Of a DNA stretch of 64,000 bases, positions 31,841-42,382 are shown piece after piece. Origin of the DNA: Agaricus subrufescens (lineage: Eukaryota; Basidiomycota; Agaricomycetes; Agaricales; Agaricaceae); NCBI GenBank assembly GCA_029945375.1, contig CM057066.1, positions 1,798,001 to 1,862,000 of the forward strand, read 5' to 3'. The position numbers and the translations under genes were made by a program. Positions within the stretch are counted from its first letter, which is position 1; every line of letters begins with the position of its first letter. Below the pieces are notes generated by a model. That model did not search any database. It worked only from the letters and a program-made list of their open reading frames with translations, and was not told where the DNA came from.

Positions 31841-34150
31841 GTGGTCCTCATACGCAATACCTTTGTTGACGAGCTTGGATTGAAGCGACACCCTCTTAAA
31901 GAATCATTGTCTGTACACGGTGCTATGTCTACTGGGCGCTCAGCGCTCAAGGAATTTGTTGTGTTATCTCTTTCTTCCACCGACCTTTGTTATACAGCCC
32001 GCAGTGTTAAAGCATTAATTGTGAATGAATTGTCTTCTCCTATTATTTTGGGAATGCCGTTTTTGACCGAAAACTCAATTGTGATTGACAGTGAAGCATG
32101 CTTAGTTACTGACAAAAAGCAACAGTATAATCTAATTGGTGGAAACCTGCCACAACATAAAGAGTCGAAACGAAAGCAATCATTAGTGGAGAAAAAGGCA
32201 TCTGACAAGTTGATGTTGAAAACAATGGCCCGTTACAGGAAATTGTTACTTGAGAACCTCAAAGAGAGGCTACTGGAAACCAAGCTGGCAATGACGCCAC
32301 ACACGCATACATCCGATGCACATGTAGTGGTTGCTGCTATACACGAAAGGATCACATCTATTATTGATAGTGAAATTTTGCGACGCCTCCATGAGAAGGT
32401 TACTACGGAATTTGCACCCATCTTTGCTGCCATGCCGAATGTGACTGCACTCCCGAAGGATATTGAAGCTGAAATAAATTTGCGGGACCCATCCAAGACA
32501 GTCAAACCACATACGTACAGCTGCCCGAGGCGCTACAAGCAAGCTTGGAAAAGACTTATCGATGAACACCTGGATGCAGGTCGTATCCGTCCTTCAGACT
32601 CCCCACATGCGTCCCCATCCTTTTGCATCCCAAAGGCTGATCCTGACGCCCCCCCGCGCTGGGTTAATGATTACAGGGAGCTTAACCGCAACACTGTTCC
32701 GGACAACTATACACTGCCAAAGGTTGATGATGTGCTTCATGACTGCGCGCAAGGGAAATTCTTCGCAGTCATTGACATGACTAGCGCATTCTTCCAGACT
32801 CGGATGAGGAAATCCGACATTGGTAAGACAGCGGTGTCGACGCCGTTTGGCTCCTATGAATGGGTGGTCATGCCTATGGGCCTGCGTAATGCTCCGGCCA
32901 TACACCAGAGGCGGATTAACAAAGCCTTGCGTGAGCACATCGGGAAGATATGCCGTGTCTACTTGGATAACATAGTCATTTGGTCCCAGACTTTGGAGGA
33001 ACATGAAAAGAACGTACGATTGATCCTGGGTACTTTGCGAGCTGCGGGGCTTTACTGCAACCTGAAGAAAACAAAACTGTTCTGTACAGAAATTAGCTTC
33101 CTGGGCCACAGGATAAGCGTGAGAGGTATTGAGGCAGACGACAGGAAGGCCGAGCGCATTGTCAATTGGCCCGTGCCACAGTCTGCTAAGGAGGTGCGTC
33201 GGTTCCTGGGGCTGGTGTGCTATCTTGCAGTGTTTTTGCCGGACTTGGCCCGTTTCTCGACGATCCTGTCTCGCCTGACTCAGAAGGAATGTGACATGCA
33301 TTTCCCTGGATGGAACGATGCTTACCAGAGTGCCTTTGACAGCATCAAGCAGCTGGTCGTCTCACGAGATTGCTTAACCACCATTGACTACACTGACCTG
33401 GAAAATAATCGGATTTTTGTGACAACAGATGCGTCCGACACTGGCAGTGGTGCGGTATTAAGCTTTGGGCGGACGTTTGAGTCTGCTCGGCCTGTGGCTT
33501 TCAAATCCAAGTCCTTCAAGAAGGCGGAGCTGAATTATCCAGTGCACAAGAAGGAGTTGCTAGCTATCGTGCGCGCACTAGAAAAGTGGCGCGTTGACCT
33601 CATCGGTGTCCCATTCACAGTTTTGACGGACCATCGTACCCTTGAGTGCTTCCAGTCGCAGAAGCACCTGTCTCGGCGGCAAGCTCGGTGGATGGAGTTT
33701 TTGCAGCAGTATGATTTCTCCATTGTGTATTTGAGGGGGGAGGATAACGCTGCCGCTGATGCCCTCTCCCGCATCCCATGCACCAGTGCAGGCTCGGAAT
33801 TGGAGGCATTTCGCATGTCTGCTTATGACCGCTTTGATGAGTTGGAGGTGGCAGTGTGTGGTTTGCTGGATAGCTCTGCATCGGTGCAGGCTCGATGGGC
33901 TATGGCCCTTTGCTCGTTGGCGGAGCCTGCTGCAGCGACATCCGATGTCGTGGTGGATGACGAATTATGTACAGCTATTACTGGAGGTTATGCGACAGAC
34001 CCGTGGTGTGCGAAGCTGCTCACCTCGTGGCGCGATACTCCCCATGTCTCCTTGAAGGGTGGTTTGCTGTTTTTCGAGGACCGCCTTGTCATACCCAAGA
34101 CTGGCAATGTCCGAGAAACTATCTTTACTCTGGCACATGATTCGTTGGGC
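31841..34150 (+). pseudogene. gypsy-1 plus copy: protease remainder, RT, RNase H
   Basis: Same frame as the minus copy, uninterrupted through the site where the other arm carries the Tc1-like element (SLSVHGAMSTGRSALKEF). RT core NDYRELNRNTVPDNYTLPK, the altered active site RVYLDNIVIWS, RNase H TTDASDTGSG. The frame breaks at 34157, where the gypsy-2 LTR begins. Confidence 0.9.
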
Positions 34151-34156
34151 CATTTT

Positions 34157-34446
34157 TGTTACGACCTTATAGCGATTAGCTCAGGTTGCAACTTAAGGCA
34201 AAGACTTGAGAGCGATAAGGGAATATAGCGAGTTGGTAAAGCGTAAGGAATACAGAGTATTACTACGCTACTTATAGAGAGTCGACTACCTAATAATAGA
34301 AGTAGAAAGCGGGCTGAGTAAGTATGCCCGAGGTGTCTGACTAACGATGAGAACAAGTACACGAAATAGGTAAGGCGAGCATATGGGTGTGGAGCGATGA
34401 CATGTGGACCTGGGTCAGGGGACGATAACGGAAATAGATCGTAACA
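34157..34446 (-). repeat. gypsy-2 3' LTR
   Basis: 290 bp, begins TGTTACGACC and ends GATCGTAACA, preceded by the target duplication ATTTT (34152-34156). About 15 differences, including an indel, from the 5' LTR. Confidence 0.95.
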
Positions 34447-35830
34447 TCACCCTCCGTTCAGGCTTCCGATTCCGATCGAAGCAAGGCTAAACGTTGAAGA
34501 GACTAGATCGGTGTGAATGTGGAAAATAAAATATAAAAAATATAAAATCGAATGCGAATGCAACCCTTTGAATTACACCGAGTCTCGAGTGCGGTTCGTG
34601 GGGAGAATAAATCAGAAAGAAAGTGAAAGTAAGCGTCTCGATTAAGTATTAAATGAAAATAGGGGTAGAATAGAAATGTGAAACAAGTCTCGACTGAATA
34701 GAAACCTCTTCCAGACCTATGCCGTTTCGATTAGAACCTTCGCGACGAGTGGCTAAGCTCGCGACGACTGTCCTCAATAGAATGGGTTAGACACCTATCT
34801 AGGAGGGGTAGCGAATCCGCCCTAGTGATGCCTCAACAAACTCGGAGAGCCTTGACCTGCCTTCGCGCTTCGAGACAGACTGCAAGACAAGTCGAGCTAG
34901 CACCGAATGCTATCACGATCCTATTAGACCAGTGAAGATACTCTCTCGAGCAGAACACAAGACCTTCCGAGTCGAGAAAGAACTTAAGAAATGCTTAGAA
35001 CACTGCGAAGTTTAACCAAACTCGATTTCACTCGCACAGCGCTTGGGCAAAGATTCGATTCCGAACCTCGTCCTCGACTGGCGACTATATACGATACACA
35101 ATAAAAAACTGAGACAAAATAAACAAATATGAAACAGATAACCAAGTCCGTATCCAGCACTGAATGGGTATAGTCTCCTCGACTCATCTTTCTCCACCAA
35201 TCAACAGTCTCGACTATTCAGTCTCCTCAACCGAACATCGCACTTGCCTAATCTTCCACTCCTCATTGGCTAACGAGCTTCTAACCCTAGACCCTAGTCT
35301 AGAAACTCTCGAGGCGCACCACCCACTGATTATCCCGTCGATAAGATGTCCTCGATTAAGCCACACTTCTATCTCGCCCTTAGTTGCTTCGAGATTATCA
35401 CTATTACTGCCTGATCCAGAGTCTCGACCGACAATTCCAACAGTCTCGCTTCAGGTTAATTCAATCTCGACATGTGTAAGACATCTACTTCCTAGCCCTT
35501 TCCTTATTAGGCAGGTAGTAGTTATAGCTTCGGTTTAGCATAAGGTCCGCTGAAGGAACCGCGTTTCGCTAAGTCCTCGAGCCATCCCATAGCCAACCTC
35601 GATGATAATTCCCAGCAAAGTCTCCCTAGACTCAGTCTCGAGACTTTCATTTTAAGTCCTCGAATGCGATTATATTTCCCCTAGCAGTACGGTTTTCCTG
35701 CTAGGAACCGCGGATGCAATCTCGACTGATCCCTAGGTCTCCCTGTCTTCACACATGTCCTCGACCGATCTCAGTACTAACGGGGTGATCGATTACTCGT
35801 TCTCGAGTCTAATACGTACACCTAGCCGCA
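34447..35830. repeat. gypsy-2 3' noncoding region rich in YCTCGA motifs
   Basis: Some 20 copies of CTCTCGA/TCTCGA/CCTCGA-type words in 1.4 kb (for example GTCTCGACTG, CCTCGATTAAG), spaced irregularly. No gene is seen. Confidence 0.55.
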
Positions 35831-36793
35831 TTAAACGTAGATTTTCACGCGTAAAACGGCTGGGGCCGTAACAACGTGTGCAAAGAGGTTGTTCAAAAGT
35901 TTCTTCTTGGTATCGGCCACAACCCATCGATCGGTTTTCTCGTTGAAACCAATGAAGTGGGGGGCGTTGTCCCTTCCTCCTATGATGATGCGTGCGGGCA
36001 GACCTTTGAAGGTTTCGTCTTTCCCTTTCTTCATTAGCAAGACGGTGAGGATGACGTTCCAGTAGGCGGTTCTTTCTTCAGGGGACTTGTATCGGTTATT
36101 GTTGTGGGCGAAGGCATAGGTGGTGGGCGGTTTGATTTCAGCGGGTACGGTGGCGGTTGGCATGAAACTCAGATAATGATGAAGGCAATCAGCTTCTTCG
36201 GCTAATTCGGGGGAATGGATATTGGAGATGCATTCCAAACCCGGGGGTTTATTTTCCTTGTCGGAGTCTTCATCCATAGGGTTATCTTCCCGCTTTGGGA
36301 TAAATAGAGGGGTGGGATCAGGGACGGGTATAGCTTCAGTGGGTGGGGTGTTGGGTCTGGTTTCGGGTTCCAATCGATAGAGTTTACAGATAGCGTCCGC
36401 GGCGGCTAGTTCTTCGGCGGTTCCGACTCGATCTAGGACGTCGAGCATTCTTGCTGAGTGGCAGGCGATAGAGTGCGTGTTGAATTCGATGTGGGTGCTG
36501 GTTACTTTGTTTAACTCTGCGAGGATTTTGTTGAAGTGTTCAGCTACGATTCCTTCGTCTCCTCCGCACAGTCTGATGGGAGAGATTACCGTTCCTGCGA
36601 TGTTCTGAGCGTTGTTGTTTAGTTGTATGATGGAGGCTCCTATTTCTCAGAGTTGTGCCATGGCGTGCAAGATTCTAAGGAGGTAGCGGCGTCGGGATAG
36701 GGTGGAGTGTCTGCGTTGGATGTATTCGGCGTGTATGGCCTGATCGACAGGGATGGCGATGGTGCGTAGGGTTGGGTTGGTGTTGGGGTTCAT
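35831..36793 (-). pseudogene. gypsy-2 extra frame B, unknown protein with one stop
   Basis: A frame of about 320 codons from ATG 36793 (MNPNTNPTLRTIAIPVDQAI) to the stop at 35831, broken once by TGA at 36647-36649 (CTC TGA GAA). Segments: HAEYIQRRHSTLSRRRYLLR, LCGGDEGIVAEHFNKILAEL, MLDVLDRVGTAEELAAADAI, a Pro/acid-rich middle, and a C-terminal part GLPARIIIGGRDNAPHFIGF, NEKTDRWVVADTKKKLL. Nothing in it resembles envelope, Gag or Pol. It lies between pol and the 3' LTR on the element's coding strand, so it probably belongs to the element. Confidence 0.6.
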
Positions 36794-36919
36794 GCTGGCT
36801 AGGAGTTCAAGCAGAGGGGCGTATTTAGCAGTGAGCGCAATGTTGGGCAGATTTGGGATGAAGAAGAAGAGAGAAACGATCTGGTTTTATATTACTCCTT
36901 CCTCCCTATTAGGCAACTC

Positions 36920-37324
36920 CTACTGTTGCTGATTGTTTTCTTCTGCCGGTGCCTCCCATCCGTCTCCCCATGTCCCATTTGCGGCCCATCCGTGGGCATT
37001 CGGGTTAATCTCCTCGGTGAGATCTTTCAACTCGTCTTCCATCATCTGCAGCTTCCTTATGATTTTCCTAATCAGCTGCTTCTCCTTCCTCATGACCTTC
37101 ACCATGTGATCCTTTTCTGCTTCATTCGCTGGGTTTACTCCTTTTGGGCGATCGTAGATGAGTGGGACATAGGTGTGAGCGTAACGGTTGTCCACGTCCG
37201 TTACTGCGCTGTAGATTTCGATGAGCTCTCGTTTGGCGGAGCTCCGGAAAGAATCAATGATGAGGTTGTGGTAGGCCTCTTGTTCGGGGGTAGTGAGGGT
37301 TTCGGTGGTGTTCTGGGTGCTCAT
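36920..37324 (-). CDS. gypsy-2 extra frame A, unknown helical protein
   Basis: 134 residues from ATG 37324 (MSTQNTTETLTTPEQEAYHN) to 36920. It is predicted mostly helical with a charged coiled-coil-like stretch (MRKEKQLIRKIIRKLQMMED followed by ELKDLTEEINP) and a Trp/Gly-rich tail ending in QQQ. It begins about 70 bp after the pol stop. Not recognised; possibly an accessory protein of the retroelement. Confidence 0.55.
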   Translation of the reverse strand: MSTQNTTETLTTPEQEAYHNLIIDSFRSSAKRELIEIYSAVTDVDNRYAHTYVPLIYDRPKGVNPANEAEKDHMVKVMRKEKQLIRKIIRKLQMMEDELKDLTEEINPNAHGWAANGTWGDGWEAPAEENNQQQ

Positions 37325-37389
37325 GATGTCTTCTTCGAACCAATAGACGATGCTATACCGGTGGTAGTGTGGTTGGTTTCCTTTTATAC

Positions 37390-40300
37390 TCACAGGAGGT
37401 TGTTGAGTTTTCTATATTCGGATAAGAGGTCCTGTGCGTTCCCAAGGTCGGCTGCGGACTGCCATGTATCCTCGGAGTTGTCGTATCCTTTCCAGTGTAC
37501 CAGGTATTGAGTTCCTCGGCCTTTCTTCCTATGTCCACGGATTTCCTCTACTTCGTATTCTTCTTCGTTGTTAATAATATCTGGGGGGGGTGGAGGTGGA
37601 GACTTTTGACAGTTGAACTCGGGTTCGTTGAATTTAGTGAGGAGAGAAGAATGGAAGACGTCGTGTATAGCCCAGGTTTCAGGTAATTTTAGACGGAACG
37701 AGGTTTCTCCAATGGGTTCCAGAATTTCGAAGGGTCCGTAGCGTTTGTTGTCGAATTTTCCAGAAGGGCGATTAGATCGTATGTTTGTAGCTTCCAGGAA
37801 AACTAGATCTCCTTTCGATAGGGGGTCTTTTTGCCGTTTCAGGTTGCCGCGTTCGGACATAGTGGAATTGTACTCTTCTAGAGCTGCTCGTGCTTCGTTT
37901 CGGGTTTTCTCTAGTTCCGCGGCGAAGTTGTTGGCCAGGGGATTATCCGAGTTAACGGTCAGGTTCCCTTTCCATGGGTGGATACCGTAAGTGAGGAAGA
38001 ATGGGGTCTGCTTGGTTGCGGCGTGGGTTTTGTCGTTATATTGGAATTCCGCGGTGGGGAGCCATTTAGCCCAGTCGTTTTGTTTGTAGTTAACAAAGTT
38101 TCGCAGGTAGGATTCGACTTCTTGATTAATCCTTTCCGTTTGGCCGTCGGTTTGAGGGTGATAGGCGGTAGACAGGTTTCTTTCGATTCCTAGGGCGGAG
38201 CATAATTCTTTCATGAATTTGGAGGCGAACTGGGGGCCTCTGTCGCTAATAATGCGTTTGGGTATTCCGTGTATGCGCCAGATATCTTTCTTATAGATCT
38301 CGGCCAGTTGTCTTGACGTGAGAGTAGTTTCGGTGGGGATGAGGTGGATCATTTTGGAGAAGCGGTCGACAATTACAAGTATGGCGTCGTGGTCCTCGGA
38401 TCTGGGTAGCGGACCAATCATATCTATGGATATTTCCTGCCAAGGTGCTTCAGGGATGGGTAGGGGTTTGAGGGGTGTGTGGCCGGGTTGTCGGTTGATC
38501 TTGTTTTTCTGGCATTCGGTACATCCTTTTACGAATCTTTTGACGTCCGTCTTGATCGTGGGCCACCAGAAGGTTCGTTTCACAAGTTCGAGCATGCGGT
38601 AAGTTCCGGGGTGTCCAATGTCAGGTGGGTCATGGTGGTCCGAAAGTATGGATTCTCGAAGTTTGGGTTCGTCCGGTACATAGATCTTCCCGTTTTGGTA
38701 GATTATACCGTTCTCTTCCCAGAATTGGTCGGGTCTTTTGTTCTTTTCTTGAATGACCCGGTTCTCTTGGTGTTTGGAGTTGCTAATTTGTTTCAGGATG
38801 TCGGGGTTCGCGGAGATCGAGAAATTTCGATTTAGGAGCATGGTGGTTTCTAGTGAGGTGGGAATTTCGGATAAGGTCCGTAGGATGATACGGTCTTTGA
38901 ACATCTCAATTTGAGTTTCTTCTTCGGGGTTTTCGTGTCGGAATAGTCTGGATAGGATGTCGGCCTTGACGTTAGTTTTGCCAGGAATGTGTCGGAGTAA
39001 GTAATCGTATTCTTGGAGCATGAGATACCATCGGGCTTGGCGTGCATTTAGTTTTTGTGGTTCGCGGAAGTATTTGAGATTTTCGTGGTCGGTCCAGATT
39101 TCGAATTGGTGTTTGGCGTCTAGTAGGTAGTGTCTCCAGTTCTTGATTGCTTTGACTATGGCAAGAAGTTCTTTGTCGTAGATTTCGTAGTTCTTTTCCG
39201 CATCGGTGAGGGCTTTGGACATGAATGCGACTGGATGCCATTTTCCTTCTTGTTCTTGAGATAGGACTGCTCCGATTCCTACGTTGGATGCGTCGGTTTC
39301 GAGTCTGAATTTTCCTTCATTGTCTGGTAGGGCTAGGACGGGTTCATTGGTGATGGCGGTTTTGATTGCTTCGAAGGCGTTTTGTTCCTCAGTGGTCCAT
39401 TTCCAGGGTTTTGGGGTTTTACCTCCCTTCAAGGCATTGAGCGGTGCAGCGAGAGTGCTAAAGTCTTGAATAAAACGTCGGTAGAAGTTCGCAAAACCGA
39501 TGAACCGTTCAATGTCTTTTACGCAGGTCGGTGTTTTCCAGTTTCGAACTGATTCGACCTTTTCGGATTCCATGCTTGCTTGACCGTCGCCTATGACCGT
39601 TCCGAGCATCGAGATCTTAGTTGCGTTGAACTCGCATTTGGTTCGTTTGAAGCACAGGTTGTTTTCGTCTGCTATTTTTAGGAATCGTAATGTTCGTTCT
39701 TCCAGTTCGGGGATAGAGTCGGCAGGAATGGCGAAATCGTCGATGTAGTTGACTAGTGAACCGTCTTGGATCATTTCTCTGAAGATGGTGGTCATCCATC
39801 GAGAGAAGGTGGCTGGGGAGTTGCACATTCCAAAAAACATGACCGTTGGTTCGAAGAGTCCCCTGTTGGTGAGGATGGCTCCTTTCCATTCGTCTCCTTC
39901 CTTGATTCGTACGTTGTTGTAGCCCCAGATGATGTCCAGTTTGTTGAAGTATTTGGCGTGTTTCAATTTTCCGATGACTTCGCTGATTAGAGGTAAGGGG
40001 GTTTTGTCTTTTATGGTAACCGTGTTGAGCTTGCGATAGTCCTGACATAACCTTAGTGAACCATCTTTTTTGGGTACAAAGAAGCATGGGGCCGCGTAGG
40101 GACTTTTGGATGGTCGGATGCGTTTGGTGGCGAGGTTTTCATCCAGGAATTTGTTAAGTTCGATTTCTTCTTTCGGAGTCATTTCGTAAACCTTTGCGTC
40201 GATTTCGTTAGGGGCGTCTGGCAGTAGGTTGACCTCGTGATCCCATTGGGTTCGTTTTGGTAACTTGTCAAAATTCTTTTTGTTGAAGAGGTGGGTGTAC

Positions 40301-41010
40301 GGTCTCATGTACTCCGGTAGGTCGAGGGGGTTGGTTGGGTCGGGTTCCTTTTCTTCTTCGAAATCTTCCCATTTGGTTTGGAGGCGTCGTAGGTGTTCTG
40401 GTAGTGAGAAGTTGGAGTGTTTGATCGAGCATTCGGGTGGGCATCTCGAGAAGGCTACGGTTCCTCGGTTCCAGTCAATTTCCGGGTTATGTTTGGTTAA
40501 CCAGTCGTGTCCGATAAAAATATCTGCCGAGTCTAGTTCGGCTACTACAGCGTCAATGGTTTCTTGGTGTCCTTCTATGTTTAGGTCCAGATTGACGAAT
40601 TTGGTGATGGGTTCTTTTCCGCTTGGGGTTCCGTCAGCGTTGGTCGCCTGGATGGGATGATCGAGTTTGTGGGTGGGAATTTTCTGTTTATAGACGGTTC
40701 GTTTGTCGATGCACGTATGGGTGCATCCAGAGTCGAGCATGGTTTTGGCTTGGAACGTTTCTCCATTAGGTTTGGTGATTTCGGGTTTGAGTATTAACTC
40801 CTGCACTCCTAGTCGTTTCTGAGGGCAAACATATCGATTTCTCATACGGCTAGATACATTGGTTCGCGAGTTTGTGCCTACTCCGAACCTTTGGGAAAAT
40901 CCTGTTGAGTTTCTTCGGCTGTTCCTTCTTCTCCGGTGGTGATGGCACGGATCTTGGTTTGCTTCTTGGGGCTTCGGCAGACTTTGGCGATGTGGCCCGG
41001 TTTGCCACAA
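37390..41010 (-). CDS. gypsy-2 Pol polyprotein
   Basis: About 1200 residues. Protease (AKTMLDSGCTHTCIDKRTV), reverse transcriptase (PFFVPKKDGSLRLCQDYRKL-like core; active site NYIDDFAIPA with both Asp), RNase H (FRLETDASNVGIGAVLSQEQ), integrase zinc site (HHDPPDIGHPGTYRML...CTECQK), integrase core (SIDMIGPLPRSEDHDAIL, IISDRGPQFASKFM, AYHPQTDGQTERINQEVE) and a C-terminal chromodomain (YEVEEIRGHRKKGRGTQYLV followed by HWKGYDNSEDTW). The frame overlaps the end of gag by 133 bp and is shifted by -1 relative to it, so a programmed frameshift is likely. No premature stop. Confidence 0.95.
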   Translation of the reverse strand: MWQTGPHRQSLPKPQEANQDPCHHHRRRRNSRRNSTGFSQRFGVGTNSRTNVSSRMRNRYVCPQKRLGVQELILKPEITKPNGETFQAKTMLDSGCTHTCIDKRTVYKQKIPTHKLDHPIQATNADGTPSGKEPITKFVNLDLNIEGHQETIDAVVAELDSADIFIGHDWLTKHNPEIDWNRGTVAFSRCPPECSIKHSNFSLPEHLRRLQTKWEDFEEEKEPDPTNPLDLPEYMRPYTHLFNKKNFDKLPKRTQWDHEVNLLPDAPNEIDAKVYEMTPKEEIELNKFLDENLATKRIRPSKSPYAAPCFFVPKKDGSLRLCQDYRKLNTVTIKDKTPLPLISEVIGKLKHAKYFNKLDIIWGYNNVRIKEGDEWKGAILTNRGLFEPTVMFFGMCNSPATFSRWMTTIFREMIQDGSLVNYIDDFAIPADSIPELEERTLRFLKIADENNLCFKRTKCEFNATKISMLGTVIGDGQASMESEKVESVRNWKTPTCVKDIERFIGFANFYRRFIQDFSTLAAPLNALKGGKTPKPWKWTTEEQNAFEAIKTAITNEPVLALPDNEGKFRLETDASNVGIGAVLSQEQEGKWHPVAFMSKALTDAEKNYEIYDKELLAIVKAIKNWRHYLLDAKHQFEIWTDHENLKYFREPQKLNARQARWYLMLQEYDYLLRHIPGKTNVKADILSRLFRHENPEEETQIEMFKDRIILRTLSEIPTSLETTMLLNRNFSISANPDILKQISNSKHQENRVIQEKNKRPDQFWEENGIIYQNGKIYVPDEPKLRESILSDHHDPPDIGHPGTYRMLELVKRTFWWPTIKTDVKRFVKGCTECQKNKINRQPGHTPLKPLPIPEAPWQEISIDMIGPLPRSEDHDAILVIVDRFSKMIHLIPTETTLTSRQLAEIYKKDIWRIHGIPKRIISDRGPQFASKFMKELCSALGIERNLSTAYHPQTDGQTERINQEVESYLRNFVNYKQNDWAKWLPTAEFQYNDKTHAATKQTPFFLTYGIHPWKGNLTVNSDNPLANNFAAELEKTRNEARAALEEYNSTMSERGNLKRQKDPLSKGDLVFLEATNIRSNRPSGKFDNKRYGPFEILEPIGETSFRLKLPETWAIHDVFHSSLLTKFNEPEFNCQKSPPPPPPDIINNEEEYEVEEIRGHRKKGRGTQYLVHWKGYDNSEDTWQSAADLGNAQDLLSEYRKLNNLL

Positions 41011-42008
41011 TTATAGCATTCGATGTTGGATCTGAACCCTTGGCTTCGGCATTCCTTCTTTATGTGGCCGAATTTGCCACATTTGAGGCATTTGGGTTTG
41101 CCGTTGGCATCCCACTCTAACTTCCTAGCTCCAATTTCCATAGGTTGCCCGCTTCCTCCATAAGTGACTCCGGTAGCGGTGCGGTGGTCGTTTCGTCGTC
41201 TTTCTGTGTCTTCCCATCCTTTCCCAACAGATCCGATGGCAGCGATCCATCCTTTGAGGGAGGTGGGAATGGCATTTGGGGGATAGCCCAAAATGGTGTG
41301 AATTACATCAGATCTGGTGTGTTGTTTCAGGAGGTAGAGCGCATGGTCTTCGCTAGATTTGGATTGATGGACGAGGGCGGTGAATTTGACAAGGAAGTCG
41401 TTGGTGTGAAGGTTTCCTTGTTTAAAGGATTCAATCTTATCTTTGGCGATCTGCTGTTTGTTTCCGGGGGAGAAGGCGTCCACGATTTCTTCGGCAAAAA
41501 CTTTCCAGTCCGCGGTATCATCCCCTTTGATGATCTTATCTTCCCATTGTTTAGCGAACCATCCTGGGATTTCTCCTCTCAGGCGGTTGGTGACAAGGAG
41601 TATTTTTGAGTCTGCGTCTTCGTATTTGCTGAATTTGAGGAAGATTTCCATTCCTCTCCACCAGTCGTTGAATTTGTTCCTATCTCCATGGAAAAATCCT
41701 GGTTCCATGACATCTTTATGGTTGATTGCGTTGGTAGGTTTGGTCTCGGTGTTGTTGGATGCCATTTCTTTCAGTTCTAGTTCTTCGAGTTCTTTTGCTA
41801 GTCGGTTTAGGTCTTCGTCGAGTAGAGTATTCTTTGGTATTTGTTCTGGATCTGGTTCTTCTGGTTCCTGTTCGCCGTTTTCTGATGGGGGTTCTGTTTC
41901 TTGGTCTTCCTCGTGTCTGAGGGCTTCAAATCTGTTTCCGTTTCTGTGTCCCTCGAAGAAAACTGTTTCAAAATCGATTCCGAATAGTTCTGTGTCGTCT
42001 GTGCTCAT
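40878..42008 (-). CDS. gypsy-2 Gag
   Basis: 376 residues from ATG 42008 (MSTDDTELFGIDFETVFFEG). Gag core VMEPGFFHGDRNKFNDWWRG, FLKFSKYEDADSKILLVTNR and RGEIPGWFAKQWEDKI. Two CCHC zinc knuckles bind the RNA: CLKCGKFGHIKKEC and CYNCGKPGHIAKVC. It ends inside the start of the Pol frame. Confidence 0.93.
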   Translation of the reverse strand: MSTDDTELFGIDFETVFFEGHRNGNRFEALRHEEDQETEPPSENGEQEPEEPDPEQIPKNTLLDEDLNRLAKELEELELKEMASNNTETKPTNAINHKDVMEPGFFHGDRNKFNDWWRGMEIFLKFSKYEDADSKILLVTNRLRGEIPGWFAKQWEDKIIKGDDTADWKVFAEEIVDAFSPGNKQQIAKDKIESFKQGNLHTNDFLVKFTALVHQSKSSEDHALYLLKQHTRSDVIHTILGYPPNAIPTSLKGWIAAIGSVGKGWEDTERRRNDHRTATGVTYGGSGQPMEIGARKLEWDANGKPKCLKCGKFGHIKKECRSQGFRSNIECYNCGKPGHIAKVCRSPKKQTKIRAITTGEEGTAEETQQDFPKGSE

Positions 42009-42086
42009 ATACTGAGCTTGTCGCGGTTTCCTGCCTCAATGACTAGAGGTCTTTCTGCAAGGTGAGCTTTACGACGCTTTACCAAA

Positions 42087-42377
42087 TGTTACGACCTTAT
42101 AGCGATTAGCTCAGGTTGCAACTTAAGGCAAAGACTTGAGAGCGATAAGGGAATATAGCAAGTTGGTAAAGCGTAGAGAATACAGAGTATTACTACGCTA
42201 CTTATAGACGAACAGACTACCTAATAATAGAAGTAGAAGTCGGGCTGAATAAGTATACCCGAGGTGTCTGACTAACGATGAGAACAAAGGTACAGGATAA
42301 GTAAGACGAGCATATGGGTGTGGAGCGATGACATGTGGACCTGGGTCAGGGGACGATAACAGAAATAGATCGTAACA
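42087..42377 (-). repeat. gypsy-2 5' LTR
   Basis: 291 bp, TGTTACGACC to GATCGTAACA, followed by the target duplication ATTTT (42378-42382). The primer site should lie just left of 42087 (minus strand TTTGGTAAAGCG). Confidence 0.95.
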
Positions 42378-42382
42378 ATTTT

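Larger units (their letters stand above)
34157..42377 (-). mobile_element. Ty3/gypsy chromovirus gypsy-2, full length
   Basis: 8221 bp element with two LTRs and a 5 bp target duplication ATTTT (34152-34156, 42378-42382), inserted in the integrase region of the gypsy-1 plus copy. Order on minus: 5' LTR, gag, pol, two extra frames, about 1.4 kb of noncoding DNA, 3' LTR. Gag and Pol frames are open, so it may have been active recently. Confidence 0.95.
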
